Below are positions 32,717-41,455 of a DNA stretch of 64,000 nt, piece by piece. The notes beneath the pieces were generated by a model. The model did no database searches and was not told the DNA's origin. It worked only from the letters and a program-made list of their open reading frames with translations. The stretch is from contig DASSKE010000004.1 in the NCBI GenBank assembly GCA_035690865.1, forward strand, positions 186,001 to 250,000, read 5' to 3'. The first letter of the stretch is position 1; each line of letters opens with the position of its first letter. A program made the position numbers and the translations under genes. The DNA is from CAMLQK01 sp035690865. Its GTDB lineage: Bacteria > Patescibacteriota > Saccharimonadia > Saccharimonadales > UBA4665.

Positions 32717-34621
32717 ATGTATGCCAAGAACGTAAAGCCAGAACTTGCCGCCCGGGTTGCCGAAGAAGTTGAATGCTTCCAGCTACCTCCTGATTGGCGT
32801 GATGGCCGCGAACCGGTACGCGGCTTTGCTATTGACGAAGGTCGTACGGTAAAAGCCGATGATGCCCTACTGGCTACCGCTCATGCCGACGGCAGTTACA
32901 CGTTGCCAGTGAGCATCGCAGATGCCGGAAGCTTTTTGGCGGTACCTTGTGCCATGCGTAGTCTGGCGCGTATCCGCGGATACGCGTGGGTAGATAAAGA
33001 TGGCGCATATCCTTTGTGGCCAAACGCGATTACACTTAATTACTTTAGCCTTACCGGTAACGCAGAGCGCCCGGGAGTGACGATGTATCTGCCGGTAGAT
33101 GCGGATGGCGTATCGGGTGAGCCGCAACTTGCGCGAACAATTGTGCGGGCCCAAAAATGTCGGCGTGAGCGTTTTGACCAAGCCATAAAAGCAGACACAC
33201 CCGAGAATAAGCCGTTTGCGACGCTTTACGCCGCGGCAAAAAAACTGCAACGGTACCGCGAAAATCACACAACTTCCGAACAGCGCTTTCCTGCGGACGC
33301 TCCTCCTTCTACTCTTGTGGCCAACGAAATAATCTATGCCTCTAACCGGGCAGCTGCCCGTTTTGTTTTGGAGCGGAGTATCCCGGCTATTTATCGCTTG
33401 GGCAAGGAGGCGGACCGTGAAATGGCCTTGCTCGGCACATCGGCAGACCTAAAAGATGAGGCTGATGCGCAAGTACGTATTTCGTCGCCGCTCCGCCGTT
33501 ACTCAGATTTTGTGTCACAGGCCAATATAGTAGCCTACCTCACCGGCGAGCCATTTCCGTTTAACGAAGATGCGGTTGCTTCTATTGTCGAACAATATAA
33601 TGCCCGCCGGCAAAAACGTAAGATACCAAACGCCATTAAGGCCCAGGGTATCCACGACGGCATACGCGCGGGCACGGCCGGACTCAGTGATATTATGAGA
33701 GCATTTGCCATTCCTGAGCATGTCCCTGGAAGCGCCAAGATCCGGCGTGAGGCCTTTGACTATGCAATTGTTGACCCGCAAAAGATCAGGAATCTGCTAG
33801 AAGTATTACGCTCAAGCAATGTTGTTATAACGCGCGCCCGTCGGCCAGACGATGAGGTTCAGACATCGCGAGTGCTGCAAGCCAAAGATGGCACCGTTTT
33901 TCCGTATCCGCCATTTATTCCTAAAATAAAAACACTCAAACAGGCCGCCGAGCGTGTGCACCAACAGCGTACCGATGCTCAGACGCTGGCTAAGATTGCT
34001 CGACTCCCCGAAGACATTGCATTGCCCTGGTATTTGTCGGCCGAAGAGGCGCCTGAAGTGCTCATTGCGCCGCAGCAATTACGGACGGCTGCGTCGCGAT
34101 TAGGCATGAAGCTTCGCACTTCATGCGCGAGAACACCAGAAGGACAAATGACAGTAGAAGTTGCCGCCGTAAAAGGCAATCTGGTGCATCGTATGGAGGC
34201 AACCGAGAATACCGAAGAGCTGGCGCGTTGCAAAGCGGCATATCAATTAATGCAGACCCACCAAGAACTTGCCTATACCGAGCAGCAAGGCCTTGAGGCA
34301 ACCGAAGAAGAACGTCAGGCGCTGAATGCCCTCACCCGCCTTGACCCTAAACATGGCCATAGTGCCCGACACTATCTGCTGGAGTTTTTGCAAAAACACT
34401 CGCGCGAGAATGTTGCTGGCACTGACTATCGTATAGAGGAGCATACCGATGACAGCGGCACAACGTCTGTGTGTACGCTTACCTTTACGCACCAAGATAC
34501 TCCTTTTACTATAACCGCCACCACTGGTAAGGGTAGCTTGAAGAAGTTAAAGGATTTGGCTGCCTATCGTGGCCTCTTGGCAGTAGAAGCGCCCATTCTT
34601 AACCGTTTACGCCGCTCGTAA
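32717..34621 (+). CDS. RNB-domain protein (RNase II/R-like) with altered active site
   Basis: The 634-residue protein lacks the N-terminal cold-shock domains of RNase II/R and starts directly with the RNB domain: FAIDEGRTVKADDALLA, SIADAGSFL and ISSPLRRYSDF. The C-terminal 90 residues resemble a double-stranded RNA-binding domain ending in KGSLKKLKDLAAYRGLLA. RNase II binds catalytic magnesium with Asp201, 207, 209 and 210. The equivalents here are Asp40, Lys46, Asp48 and Asp49, so one acidic ligand is lysine. It may be a weaker nuclease or an RNA-binding relative. A perfect palindrome overlaps its promoter. Confidence 0.85.
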   Translation: MYAKNVKPELAARVAEEVECFQLPPDWRDGREPVRGFAIDEGRTVKADDALLATAHADGSYTLPVSIADAGSFLAVPCAMRSLARIRGYAWVDKDGAYPLWPNAITLNYFSLTGNAERPGVTMYLPVDADGVSGEPQLARTIVRAQKCRRERFDQAIKADTPENKPFATLYAAAKKLQRYRENHTTSEQRFPADAPPSTLVANEIIYASNRAAARFVLERSIPAIYRLGKEADREMALLGTSADLKDEADAQVRISSPLRRYSDFVSQANIVAYLTGEPFPFNEDAVASIVEQYNARRQKRKIPNAIKAQGIHDGIRAGTAGLSDIMRAFAIPEHVPGSAKIRREAFDYAIVDPQKIRNLLEVLRSSNVVITRARRPDDEVQTSRVLQAKDGTVFPYPPFIPKIKTLKQAAERVHQQRTDAQTLAKIARLPEDIALPWYLSAEEAPEVLIAPQQLRTAASRLGMKLRTSCARTPEGQMTVEVAAVKGNLVHRMEATENTEELARCKAAYQLMQTHQELAYTEQQGLEATEEERQALNALTRLDPKHGHSARHYLLEFLQKHSRENVAGTDYRIEEHTDDSGTTSVCTLTFTHQDTPFTITATTGKGSLKKLKDLAAYRGLLAVEAPILNRLRRS

Positions 34622-34626
34622 TGTAG

Positions 34627-35961
34627 TTATTTTACGACCGATTTGAGGAGTGTGCGGTCGGTGGGGTTTGTGGGGTCGGCCCGTCCGGCCACTAAAAGTC
34701 GGAACTCTTGAGGCTCAGAAATCGCCCGCTGCAAAGTAGTAACTGCTTTAACGGTGCCGTTAACATACGACAAATCGCTGTGCATCGGATAATGGTCGGT
34801 GCCGGCGGTGGCACGGCGCAGAACGCGGTATGCTCCCTCTTGGTAGCTCATGATGTCTTGTTCTGTCGGCGGCTGTTCGGAACTGAGTGCCCGGTAGCGC
34901 CATAACGCCTCGTGCGCCTGCCTAAATGACATGCCTCGCAACAAGAATCCAATGCCAACATAATGAATCTCCCCCGACAATCGGTGGCCACCACCTGCTG
35001 CCGCCTCAAATGCTACAGCGCTCGCCTCCTCTATGGGTAAATAGCCGGTAGTCCCATATTTAAGGATTGGCTCGCTGCTGAGTTCACCGTTCATGGTTCG
35101 CACTGTATGCCAGAGCTCATGGGCAACAAGTCTGCCAAGCTTTTCGGCGGGTTGAGGGCGCCGGTTCTTTGGAATGAGCAGCCGATTGGTCTTTGCTTCG
35201 GGGCCGATTGCCTGACGTGTTTCGTCAAACGCTACTGTCCAGACTGGCGTTTCTTTATTCTCCCCAAGCTGAATGCGTGGCAGGCAGCGCGAGAATATGG
35301 CGTGCAGATCATCAGGCGCAAGATCTGGCCCGCTCGTTGGCAACTCGTCGAGTATACCGTCAAAAAGCTCAGCGCCTTTTTGCTGAATGAGCGCTAGAAC
35401 TTCTGGCGTAGCGGTGGGCAGTGCGTCAGTTACGGCCGGAATATCACCAAGCATTTCGTTTAGCTCATCGCGCACTTGCCGCCGATTGACTGCCGAAGCC
35501 TCGCCGTGGGGTAGCTCAAGGCTGTGGGCGTCGGACCAGAAGCTAGTCATAAGATGGTTGAATATCTGGAAGTTAAAAGTGCCATGCACTTGCGAAGTCA
35601 GAACGTGAGCGGGAGCGCTAAAGTCCGCTCGCGTTTCTCCCCTTGCCCGCTGTCGGACAACTTGCTGACACAGCTTGAGCCATTCTATCTCGTGCCTGCT
35701 ATGAACAACGGTTTCTTTATATGCGGCATGGCCCATGGTGCCCTCGGTTTCGTTTAATAGCGCTTGGCCAATGTGCTCTACACGTTGTGTGGTATGGTCT
35801 AGGTTTGTGTTAAGTAAAAATGGATAAGTATGCTGCGGCTCATCAATATATCCAGCTAAAAACGCTTCTTGCTGCTCTTGCTGGTTGGTCATTCGGTGTG
35901 TCACTTGAGCGGGCGGAAGCGTGGTTTGTAATTCGTCGTACAGAGTCTCGATAGTTCTCAT
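34627..35961 (-). CDS. DUF1704-like zinc metallopeptidase (MATCAP/KIAA0895-related)
   Basis: The 444-residue protein has HELWH (near residues 281-285) followed by TVRTMNGE and, about 20 residues on, GYLPIEEASA. This order (HExxH, R-x-x-NG, EE-x-x-A) is that of DUF1704 proteins, whose animal members are the tubulin carboxypeptidases called MATCAP. The bacterial function is unknown. The N-terminal half is helical and no signal peptide is seen. The start at 35961 is the ATG before MRTIETLYDEL. The frame extends 12 codons upstream without support. It is convergent with the RNB gene. Confidence 0.7.
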   Translation of the reverse strand: MRTIETLYDELQTTLPPAQVTHRMTNQQEQQEAFLAGYIDEPQHTYPFLLNTNLDHTTQRVEHIGQALLNETEGTMGHAAYKETVVHSRHEIEWLKLCQQVVRQRARGETRADFSAPAHVLTSQVHGTFNFQIFNHLMTSFWSDAHSLELPHGEASAVNRRQVRDELNEMLGDIPAVTDALPTATPEVLALIQQKGAELFDGILDELPTSGPDLAPDDLHAIFSRCLPRIQLGENKETPVWTVAFDETRQAIGPEAKTNRLLIPKNRRPQPAEKLGRLVAHELWHTVRTMNGELSSEPILKYGTTGYLPIEEASAVAFEAAAGGGHRLSGEIHYVGIGFLLRGMSFRQAHEALWRYRALSSEQPPTEQDIMSYQEGAYRVLRRATAGTDHYPMHSDLSYVNGTVKAVTTLQRAISEPQEFRLLVAGRADPTNPTDRTLLKSVVK

Positions 35962-36012
35962 GCGTTTTAGCTTATAGTGCGGCAAATGCTTATGCAAGCC
36001 TTGGACAGAACT

Positions 36013-36900
36013 TTATAAGGTGCCATCGCGACGTAGGTACGATTGTCGCAGATAGCGCCGCTGGTTTTGGGGAACGGCTTCTTGCCCGCTGCCGGGCGGC
36101 GTCTGTCCGTGAGCCACAATATGCTGGTTGGTAATAAGCAGGCTTGTAGGCCGCAGCGTAAATCGTTCTCGCCCTTCAAACAGTAGTCTGCCGACGTGTC
36201 GGAGCAAGCGCTTATCCGTGTCGTTGGTTGTTTCTGGCAGTGTTCTTCCAGTAAGGCGGACCATCCAAAGTCCATTATTTTGGCGCTCCAGTACAGGAAA
36301 TGGGCTGTACTCGTGGCCAACACCCCGCATCTCTAAAGAGCGCCCTTCCATAAATCGAGGCTGGCTGAGCGCTTCAACCTCGCCGGCAGTAAGCTTGTCA
36401 ACCATGTCTTGTACATTAGAAAGCAGGCTGATGCCGCCGCCTCGTGGGTCAGTCCGCAAGCTGTAAAGTGCACGGTAATCAGGCGGGTTGGTAGTGTTCG
36501 CGGCATCAATGCGTATGGGATTTTCGCCAGCTCCCGGATGGGCTGCAGCATTCACACCTATGTCTTGCCAAAAGCCATTCTTCGGAGACAGTATAAAAGG
36601 CTGGCCTATGAGCGCGCAGAGGGCGGTCGGTACGGTCATATCCTTATGCATGGGGCCAGTCGGCACGTCGCCGATAACCAGGTAACCTCTTGCACTGCGC
36701 TCGGTAGCCAAATCGCTACGCATTCTGGTTATGAGCGGCGTAATGCCGGGCACTCGGCGCAAAGCATAGCGATAATTATCAACTGTATCGAGGGCAAGGT
36801 TCTCATCTTCAAAATCTGTCGGAGGCGGCAAGGTAAAGGACGTTTCGTAAAGGGTTTCGGCTACGCCCTCTGGTAAGTGATACAGATTTGGCGTTTTCAT
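36013..36900 (-). CDS. TauD/clavaminate-synthase-like protein, metal site incomplete
   Basis: The 295-residue protein resembles iron/2-oxoglutarate dioxygenases of the TauD group in its overall pattern. A segment near residues 128-162 (NPIRIDAANTTNPPDY, DPRGGGISLL) sits where H-x-D and the G-G-x-T strand normally are. The C-terminus has TNQHIVAHGQ with the distal His264 and RRYLRQSY with the 2-oxoglutarate Arg. In the first motif the expected His is Arg (R-I-D). Either the iron site is lost or my alignment is shifted. No substrate is proposed. TTAAAT ends 7 nt before the ATG. Confidence 0.5.
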   Translation of the reverse strand: MKTPNLYHLPEGVAETLYETSFTLPPPTDFEDENLALDTVDNYRYALRRVPGITPLITRMRSDLATERSARGYLVIGDVPTGPMHKDMTVPTALCALIGQPFILSPKNGFWQDIGVNAAAHPGAGENPIRIDAANTTNPPDYRALYSLRTDPRGGGISLLSNVQDMVDKLTAGEVEALSQPRFMEGRSLEMRGVGHEYSPFPVLERQNNGLWMVRLTGRTLPETTNDTDKRLLRHVGRLLFEGRERFTLRPTSLLITNQHIVAHGQTPPGSGQEAVPQNQRRYLRQSYLRRDGTL

Positions 36901-36954
36901 GGTATCTATTTAAGCATATTTGACTGTGCTATGCTGAAAATAAGGAGCGACTGC

Positions 36955-37629
36955 ATGCATACAATGCCTGAATCAGTTATCTACCCCAACTTATACATCG
37001 AAGGAATTCCAGCTCGCGTCGACTTCTTGACCGAAGCAGAGGCTTGTGCGGTAACCAGGCAGGTTCTGGGGCTGGTGGTAAATTCCTACAGTAGCCAGTT
37101 CGAAGGTGCTGCCGGTCGATTGCCAAATGGCACATTTGCTTCGTGCTACCAAACAGCCGAGGCTTACGAGCGTTTTCAAAACAGAGTAATTCCGCGGGTG
37201 TATGCCCGTGATGGGGGATATCTTGGCGTACGACACCCTCAAAACCAACGACAATTCTTAGGCATTTGTAAAATGCTGCCGGGCAAATACTTAGACGAAC
37301 GGTTTGACGGAATGACATGTTTAGCTGAAGTGCTTACAGATCCGTTATATCAACGTCAAAAGATTGGCTCGGCTATGCTTTTGGCCTACTTAAGCCACGA
37401 TGTACCTACACGAGGCGTGGTATTGAGCGCTTTTAACGACAGCCCAGTAAACGAGTGGTATCGTTCGCTTGGACTGGAAGATGGCGAGCCAAGCGAAACG
37501 CTCAAGCTTGGCCATGGCCTCAGCCTTCCGCAGCATTATATGGCAACACCGCCAACAATGCGTTCGCGTGATGTTACGAACCGATTGGCTGATGTCCCTG
37601 CTTTGCAAGAATGGCATGCAATATACTAG
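36955..37629 (+). CDS. GNAT-like N-acetyltransferase
   Basis: The protein has 224 residues. The C-terminal half shows a GNAT core: LAEVLTDPLYQRQKIGSAML, where QRQKIGSA is the acetyl-CoA loop, then VVLSAFNDSPVNEWYRSLGL as the last strand and helix. The N-terminal half is less typical. An AAGGAG ribosome-binding site 7 nt before the ATG at 36955 sets the start. The acceptor is unknown. It is convergent with the sirtuin-like gene, with a 4-base overlap. Confidence 0.75.
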   Translation: MHTMPESVIYPNLYIEGIPARVDFLTEAEACAVTRQVLGLVVNSYSSQFEGAAGRLPNGTFASCYQTAEAYERFQNRVIPRVYARDGGYLGVRHPQNQRQFLGICKMLPGKYLDERFDGMTCLAEVLTDPLYQRQKIGSAMLLAYLSHDVPTRGVVLSAFNDSPVNEWYRSLGLEDGEPSETLKLGHGLSLPQHYMATPPTMRSRDVTNRLADVPALQEWHAIY

Positions 37630-38633
37630 CGCGCCTGCAAGCTTTCTAACAAGGCGGGCAATGTGCTATTTACGTCCCCCTGCAATACCAGATCGTTACG
37701 GCGAACATTGGCTAACTCGCTGCCTTCCGCAGTATTGCAGGCCAGAATGGTGGTTTTACTGTCGTTGCTCCTAAGGTATTTGAAGAGGTCCTTGGAGTCG
37801 GCGCCAATGCCAATTGCCACAACGAGGCTTACGCCACCTTTCAAAACGCGATGCCGCAGTTCTCGGGCAAAAAGCTGCTCTTTGTCGGTTGACAGCTCCA
37901 TCGCCTCTGGCCATGGCCAGGACAGTGTTGGCACCTCAAGGCCCGTGCGCTCATGACATTTATCAACATTGAGTGTACCAGCTAACGGAACGTCGTCAAA
38001 ATGTTGCATTATATCCGAGAAGGCTTTGTGTGTGATGCCTGGCCGTGCGGCATGCTTTTGCGTGATAAGTTTACCCAGCATGTTCGTAATGTGCGGGATA
38101 GTATCCGGGTCAGTCAGAAATTGCTCGGCAAAGGCGCTGTTTTCGGCAGCCTCCGTGGCAGACGGGCGTCTTAATGTGAATCCAATACGCTTAGCAAGCA
38201 TTTCATGCGTCCAAACTTGCCTGGCCGAGATTCCCGCGCCGGTCAGATAGAGTGTCTTGTGCGGATCATGCTCAAGGAGCACATCGGCTGCTTGCTCTAC
38301 GTTAATATGCTCAGGCAACTCGTGCTCTTGCGGATAGCGCAGATCGTGCAGTGCACTTAGTTGTTCGCGTCGCCGAGCGCACATAAGTGCAATAGATTCT
38401 TCGGGTGTATCTGCCGGAAAAATGCGCATTTCGCGCAGATCGTCATCGACTCTAACGGTGAGAGCTTTGCCCGTTTCGGGCATATCCGAAGAAACAGCGT
38501 ACGGCAACATTAGGCCAACACTTTGTACTTGTTCGTCCCTAATGATGTAACCAAGTCCGCCTGTGGCTAACGGTGAGTTGCCATGAGGCTCAAGCGGAAG
38601 ACCAAAAACTCCGGATGAGCGAGTATTTGCCAT
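37626..38633 (-). CDS. Sirtuin-like NAD-binding protein lacking catalytic residues
   Basis: After an unrelated N-terminal region of about 120 residues, the 335-residue protein has YLTGAGIS (131-136), matching the sirtuin GAG-x-S NAD loop, and TLNVDKCHERTG (220-231), matching TQNxD-x-LHE. The last 70 residues (VVAIGIGADS, ILACNTAEG, DLVLQGDVNSTLPALLE) follow the end of the sirtuin Rossmann fold. The catalytic H-G that should follow the TQN motif is replaced around TLSWPW, and no zinc-ribbon cysteines are present. It probably binds NAD-like ligands but is unlikely to be an ordinary deacetylase. Confidence 0.65.
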   Translation of the reverse strand: MANTRSSGVFGLPLEPHGNSPLATGGLGYIIRDEQVQSVGLMLPYAVSSDMPETGKALTVRVDDDLREMRIFPADTPEESIALMCARRREQLSALHDLRYPQEHELPEHINVEQAADVLLEHDPHKTLYLTGAGISARQVWTHEMLAKRIGFTLRRPSATEAAENSAFAEQFLTDPDTIPHITNMLGKLITQKHAARPGITHKAFSDIMQHFDDVPLAGTLNVDKCHERTGLEVPTLSWPWPEAMELSTDKEQLFARELRHRVLKGGVSLVVAIGIGADSKDLFKYLRSNDSKTTILACNTAEGSELANVRRNDLVLQGDVNSTLPALLESLQAR

Positions 38634-38743
38634 AATATCATTTCTGTCGGTGTAATTCGTCGGTTCACATGATTCATTTCAGTCATATAACAGCCCTTCT
38701 ATAACGAGTAAATGATATCACATTGCCAAGGAACGGCCCGGCT

Positions 38744-38752
38744 TGGTATGCT
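38744..38752 (+). promoter_or_regulatory. Extended -10 promoter, leaderless GTG start
   Basis: TGG-TATGCT ends 6 nt before the GTG at 38759. Confidence 0.6.
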
Positions 38753-38758
38753 TGATAG

Positions 38759-39370
38759 GTGAACAAAGAGATAACAAAACTTATAACAGTAGTAAAAAAA
38801 CATAAATACCGCAATCTTATATTTGATCTTGATTGTACGCTCACCAAGCTCGATGTACCCTGGCCGGAGTGGAATAAGCGCATTACCCGCGCTTTGCCGC
38901 CGGATATCGCTAAAAAACTGACTGACATGCTGGCAATTGAAGGTTCGCCCTGGGGCCAGGTTGTCAATGACTATCTTGTTACGAATAAGTCATTTTATGA
39001 TGAATATATCGCTATTTGCCGTGAGTTTGAGTCGGACCATTTTAGCCATACGCCATACAACGAATTAATGCACATTCTGCCGCAGCTGAAAGAAATGGGC
39101 GCAAAATTGTATGTGTGGACGAGTAACACCCGGCCGACTGCCGAGCGCGCGCTGCAGGACGCAGGCGTACTGCATCTTTTTTCACAGTTGCTCACGCGTG
39201 AAGACGTGACACTCGGCAAGCCCCACGCCGAGGGATGGCAGCATTTCCCCTTTGCCGATGATCCCAAGACTTGTCTAATGATCGGGGATAGCCAAAACGA
39301 TGAGTTTGTGGCAAAAGAAGTCGGCATGGATTACTTTCAGGTGCGATATTTTTCCAAACCACAATCGTAA
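38759..39370 (+). CDS. HAD-superfamily hydrolase
   Basis: This 203-residue phosphatase-like protein has motif I DLDCTL (nucleophile Asp and acid/base Asp both present), motif II WTSNT, the motif III lysine in LGKPHAEG, and motif IV IGDSQND. A helical cap lies between motifs I and II, as in HAD subfamily I. The substrate is unknown. The GTG start is supported by an extended -10 ending 6 nt upstream and by the absence of another in-frame start before the first strand. Confidence 0.88.
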   Translation: MNKEITKLITVVKKHKYRNLIFDLDCTLTKLDVPWPEWNKRITRALPPDIAKKLTDMLAIEGSPWGQVVNDYLVTNKSFYDEYIAICREFESDHFSHTPYNELMHILPQLKEMGAKLYVWTSNTRPTAERALQDAGVLHLFSQLLTREDVTLGKPHAEGWQHFPFADDPKTCLMIGDSQNDEFVAKEVGMDYFQVRYFSKPQS

Positions 39371-39444
39371 AACATATATTTTCTGCTTCTCTGCTACAGG
39401 CACCTCCAGTATATTGAATAAGTAATCATAAGCAGGATCCCACC

Positions 39445-40050
39445 ATGAGCAACCCATTACCGCAGACAGTTGAACGCATAGCTGCATTTCAGCCAGACCA
39501 TACCCCGTACGCCCAGTTTAGTATTGACGAAATGTCCGCGACTCACGAGCGGTTTTATTGTAATAGCGTGCTGCCTGGCCCTTTGCAGCTGCCAGACGTA
39601 GCACGGGCAATCCTTAAGGCGTATCGCCCTGATGATCCTGCCGAGGTAGCAGAAACATACGTTGCCGCCCGCCAGCAGCGCGCTGCTCACATGGCTGAAC
39701 GCGCTTTTACATGCGAGTACTTTATTGATGAACGGGTGCTTGACGCCTCGTTGCCTGGTACAGACTGGCAGGCTCAGCTGAGCCATCTTGTTGAAACCGA
39801 CGGACGGCCAGAAGCGGTTTTGCGTGTTATTCCCGGGGGAACTTTTTATATAGCCCAAGACATGACCACGCTGCTTACACGATCTGATGCTACGCAGGCG
39901 GTATGTCTCGAAACGTCGTTTGATACCGTTCAATATACCGATGACCCAAAAACAGTAGCTAAAGCGGTTGCCATGTTCCGGCGATTGGATGCTATTGCTT
40001 TGCCACAGCAAGATTCAATAGACGCGGTTCTAAGTAGAATAACTGACTAA
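39445..40050 (+). CDS. DUF5753 (Scr1)-like protein without an HTH domain
   Basis: The 201-residue protein follows the DUF5753 pattern. An early aromatic segment leads into NSVLPGPLQLPDVARAIL (equivalent to P-G-L-L-Q-T-x-x-Y-A-R-A). Then comes AARQQRAAHMA with the R-x-x-RQ motif, a strand-helix with an E-x-x-L-like element, and a C-terminal VLRVIPGGTF...VCLETSFDTVQYTDD section. In actinobacteria this domain normally follows an XRE helix-turn-helix and acts as a transcription regulator; here it stands alone. This is a by-eye assignment. It begins a run of five plus-strand genes. Confidence 0.6.
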   Translation: MSNPLPQTVERIAAFQPDHTPYAQFSIDEMSATHERFYCNSVLPGPLQLPDVARAILKAYRPDDPAEVAETYVAARQQRAAHMAERAFTCEYFIDERVLDASLPGTDWQAQLSHLVETDGRPEAVLRVIPGGTFYIAQDMTTLLTRSDATQAVCLETSFDTVQYTDDPKTVAKAVAMFRRLDAIALPQQDSIDAVLSRITD

Positions 40051-40062
40051 AGGATGTAAAAA

Positions 40063-40632
40063 ATGGGAATAGGCGAAAAAATATCAAGTGGAACGTGGGG
40101 CGATACGCAGTGGAACCTCTACACTTCTAAAGAATTGCCAGAAGCAGCGTTGGTGACAGCCGCAGGCTGCGTCGCCATACGCGACCTTGCCACCAAAGAA
40201 GTAGTGCTAACCTATACGCCGAACCGCAACATAGGCAACGGTGTGCGTGTTGGCCAGTGGGAAATATTGGGCGGGCATCTAGACCCCATTGACCCCGAAG
40301 ATCCCGAGAACGATGCCCGGGAAACACCCGAAATGGCCGTGCGCCGCGAAGCACTTGAAGAAGGCGGTTTTTACGTTGGAAGGATGGGTCTTTTTGCTCA
40401 CCGCGAAATTATCAACCCGCCGGATTCAGAGTATCCGCAGCTAGGATACTACCCTTTTTATTGGGCTATTTCTGGAGAGCGGTTGGTAAAGCCCACCGAT
40501 CCCGAGCAGCCAGCCACGGGCATATTCACTCTAGGGCAACTCGATAATTTAGTACATCAAAACTTAATGAATCCAGTCGAGCGCCATATTGTGCGTCTTG
40601 GCATTGGAGCCGCCTTGGAGGACTTACAGTGA
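40063..40632 (+). CDS. Nudix hydrolase
   Basis: The 189-residue protein has a Nudix box with a longer first loop: GGHLDPIDPEDPEND, then EMAVRREALEEGGFYV, with the RE-x-x-EE-x-G core intact. The insertion of about ten residues between the first glycine and the E/RE segment is unusual and may shape the substrate pocket. It lies 12 bp after the DUF5753-like gene with an AAGGAT ribosome-binding site and overlaps the next gene's start by 4 bases, so it is in an operon. Confidence 0.85.
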   Translation: MGIGEKISSGTWGDTQWNLYTSKELPEAALVTAAGCVAIRDLATKEVVLTYTPNRNIGNGVRVGQWEILGGHLDPIDPEDPENDARETPEMAVRREALEEGGFYVGRMGLFAHREIINPPDSEYPQLGYYPFYWAISGERLVKPTDPEQPATGIFTLGQLDNLVHQNLMNPVERHIVRLGIGAALEDLQ

Positions 40633-41453
40633 GCAGAGCTACCGAAAAATATATCCTGGGATGCGACGTCGATAACACGCTTGTGCCCACTGACGAAGGG
40701 CAACAGGTTAAGGGCTGGAGGCAGGTAGGGCTTGTTGCCCTTGAAACACTCGAGACCATAGCGCTTACGCAACCCGAAATTGTGGGCTTTGGTTCGGTGA
40801 CCGGCCGAACCATGGAGTCGCAGCTAGTGCGGGCGCAAGAAGTGGCGGAATTCTCGAGCGCCATGGATGCCATGTCGTTCAGTGTTACGTCAGTAGGTAC
40901 CGTTCTTCACCGACGACAGGAGAGCGGCTTGGTGCTTGATACGTCTTGGCCGAGTTCGGTAGGCGGCTATCGTGCCGCCCAGATCCATCACGCAATGCGC
41001 GGCATGCGCTGTGTTACTTTGCAGGAGTCGGCAGCTCAGGGAGAACATAAAGTGAGCTATAACGTCGCAGAAAACGATATGGACCATGGGGCTTTTGTGG
41101 CAAAAATGCATCATCGCTTAGCGAACTGTGGCATAGAAGCCGAAGTGATATTCTCTGGTGGAGAGTATCTTGACTTCTTGCCCAAGGGAGTGCATAAGGG
41201 CTCGGCATTGCAGTATGTTGCTGCAAGCTACGAACGCCAATTCGGCCAGCGCCCTACCACTATTGCAGCTGGTGATAGCATGAACGATGTGCAGCTTTTG
41301 GCGGCCGCGGACATGGCTATTGTGCCAGCAAACGCAGATGATTCCCTGCGGTCGTGGGCAGAGCAAACTATTCCTGACAAGACCTACTTTGCTAAGCAGC
41401 CATTTGCTGCGGGCATCCTCGATGCCTTAGCGTACCGTGACATTATTGGTTAA
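40629..41453 (+). CDS. HAD-type phosphatase, Cof/sucrose-phosphatase-like
   Basis: The 274-residue protein has motif I GCDVDNTLV, a cap domain of the Cof/SPP type, DFLPKGVHKGSAL with the conserved K-G, and AAGDSMNDVQLL as motif IV. Such enzymes dephosphorylate sugar phosphates or similar metabolites. The GTG start overlaps the Nudix stop. It is followed three bases later by the prolyl-oligopeptidase gene. Confidence 0.85.
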   Translation: MSRATEKYILGCDVDNTLVPTDEGQQVKGWRQVGLVALETLETIALTQPEIVGFGSVTGRTMESQLVRAQEVAEFSSAMDAMSFSVTSVGTVLHRRQESGLVLDTSWPSSVGGYRAAQIHHAMRGMRCVTLQESAAQGEHKVSYNVAENDMDHGAFVAKMHHRLANCGIEAEVIFSGGEYLDFLPKGVHKGSALQYVAASYERQFGQRPTTIAAGDSMNDVQLLAAADMAIVPANADDSLRSWAEQTIPDKTYFAKQPFAAGILDALAYRDIIG

Positions 41454-41455
41454 GT

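Noticed and set aside
37626..38633. Defence system built on the sirtuin-like gene
   Set aside because: Its neighbours (GNAT, HAD) are not known Thoeris, DSR or similar partners, so only the degenerate domain is reported.
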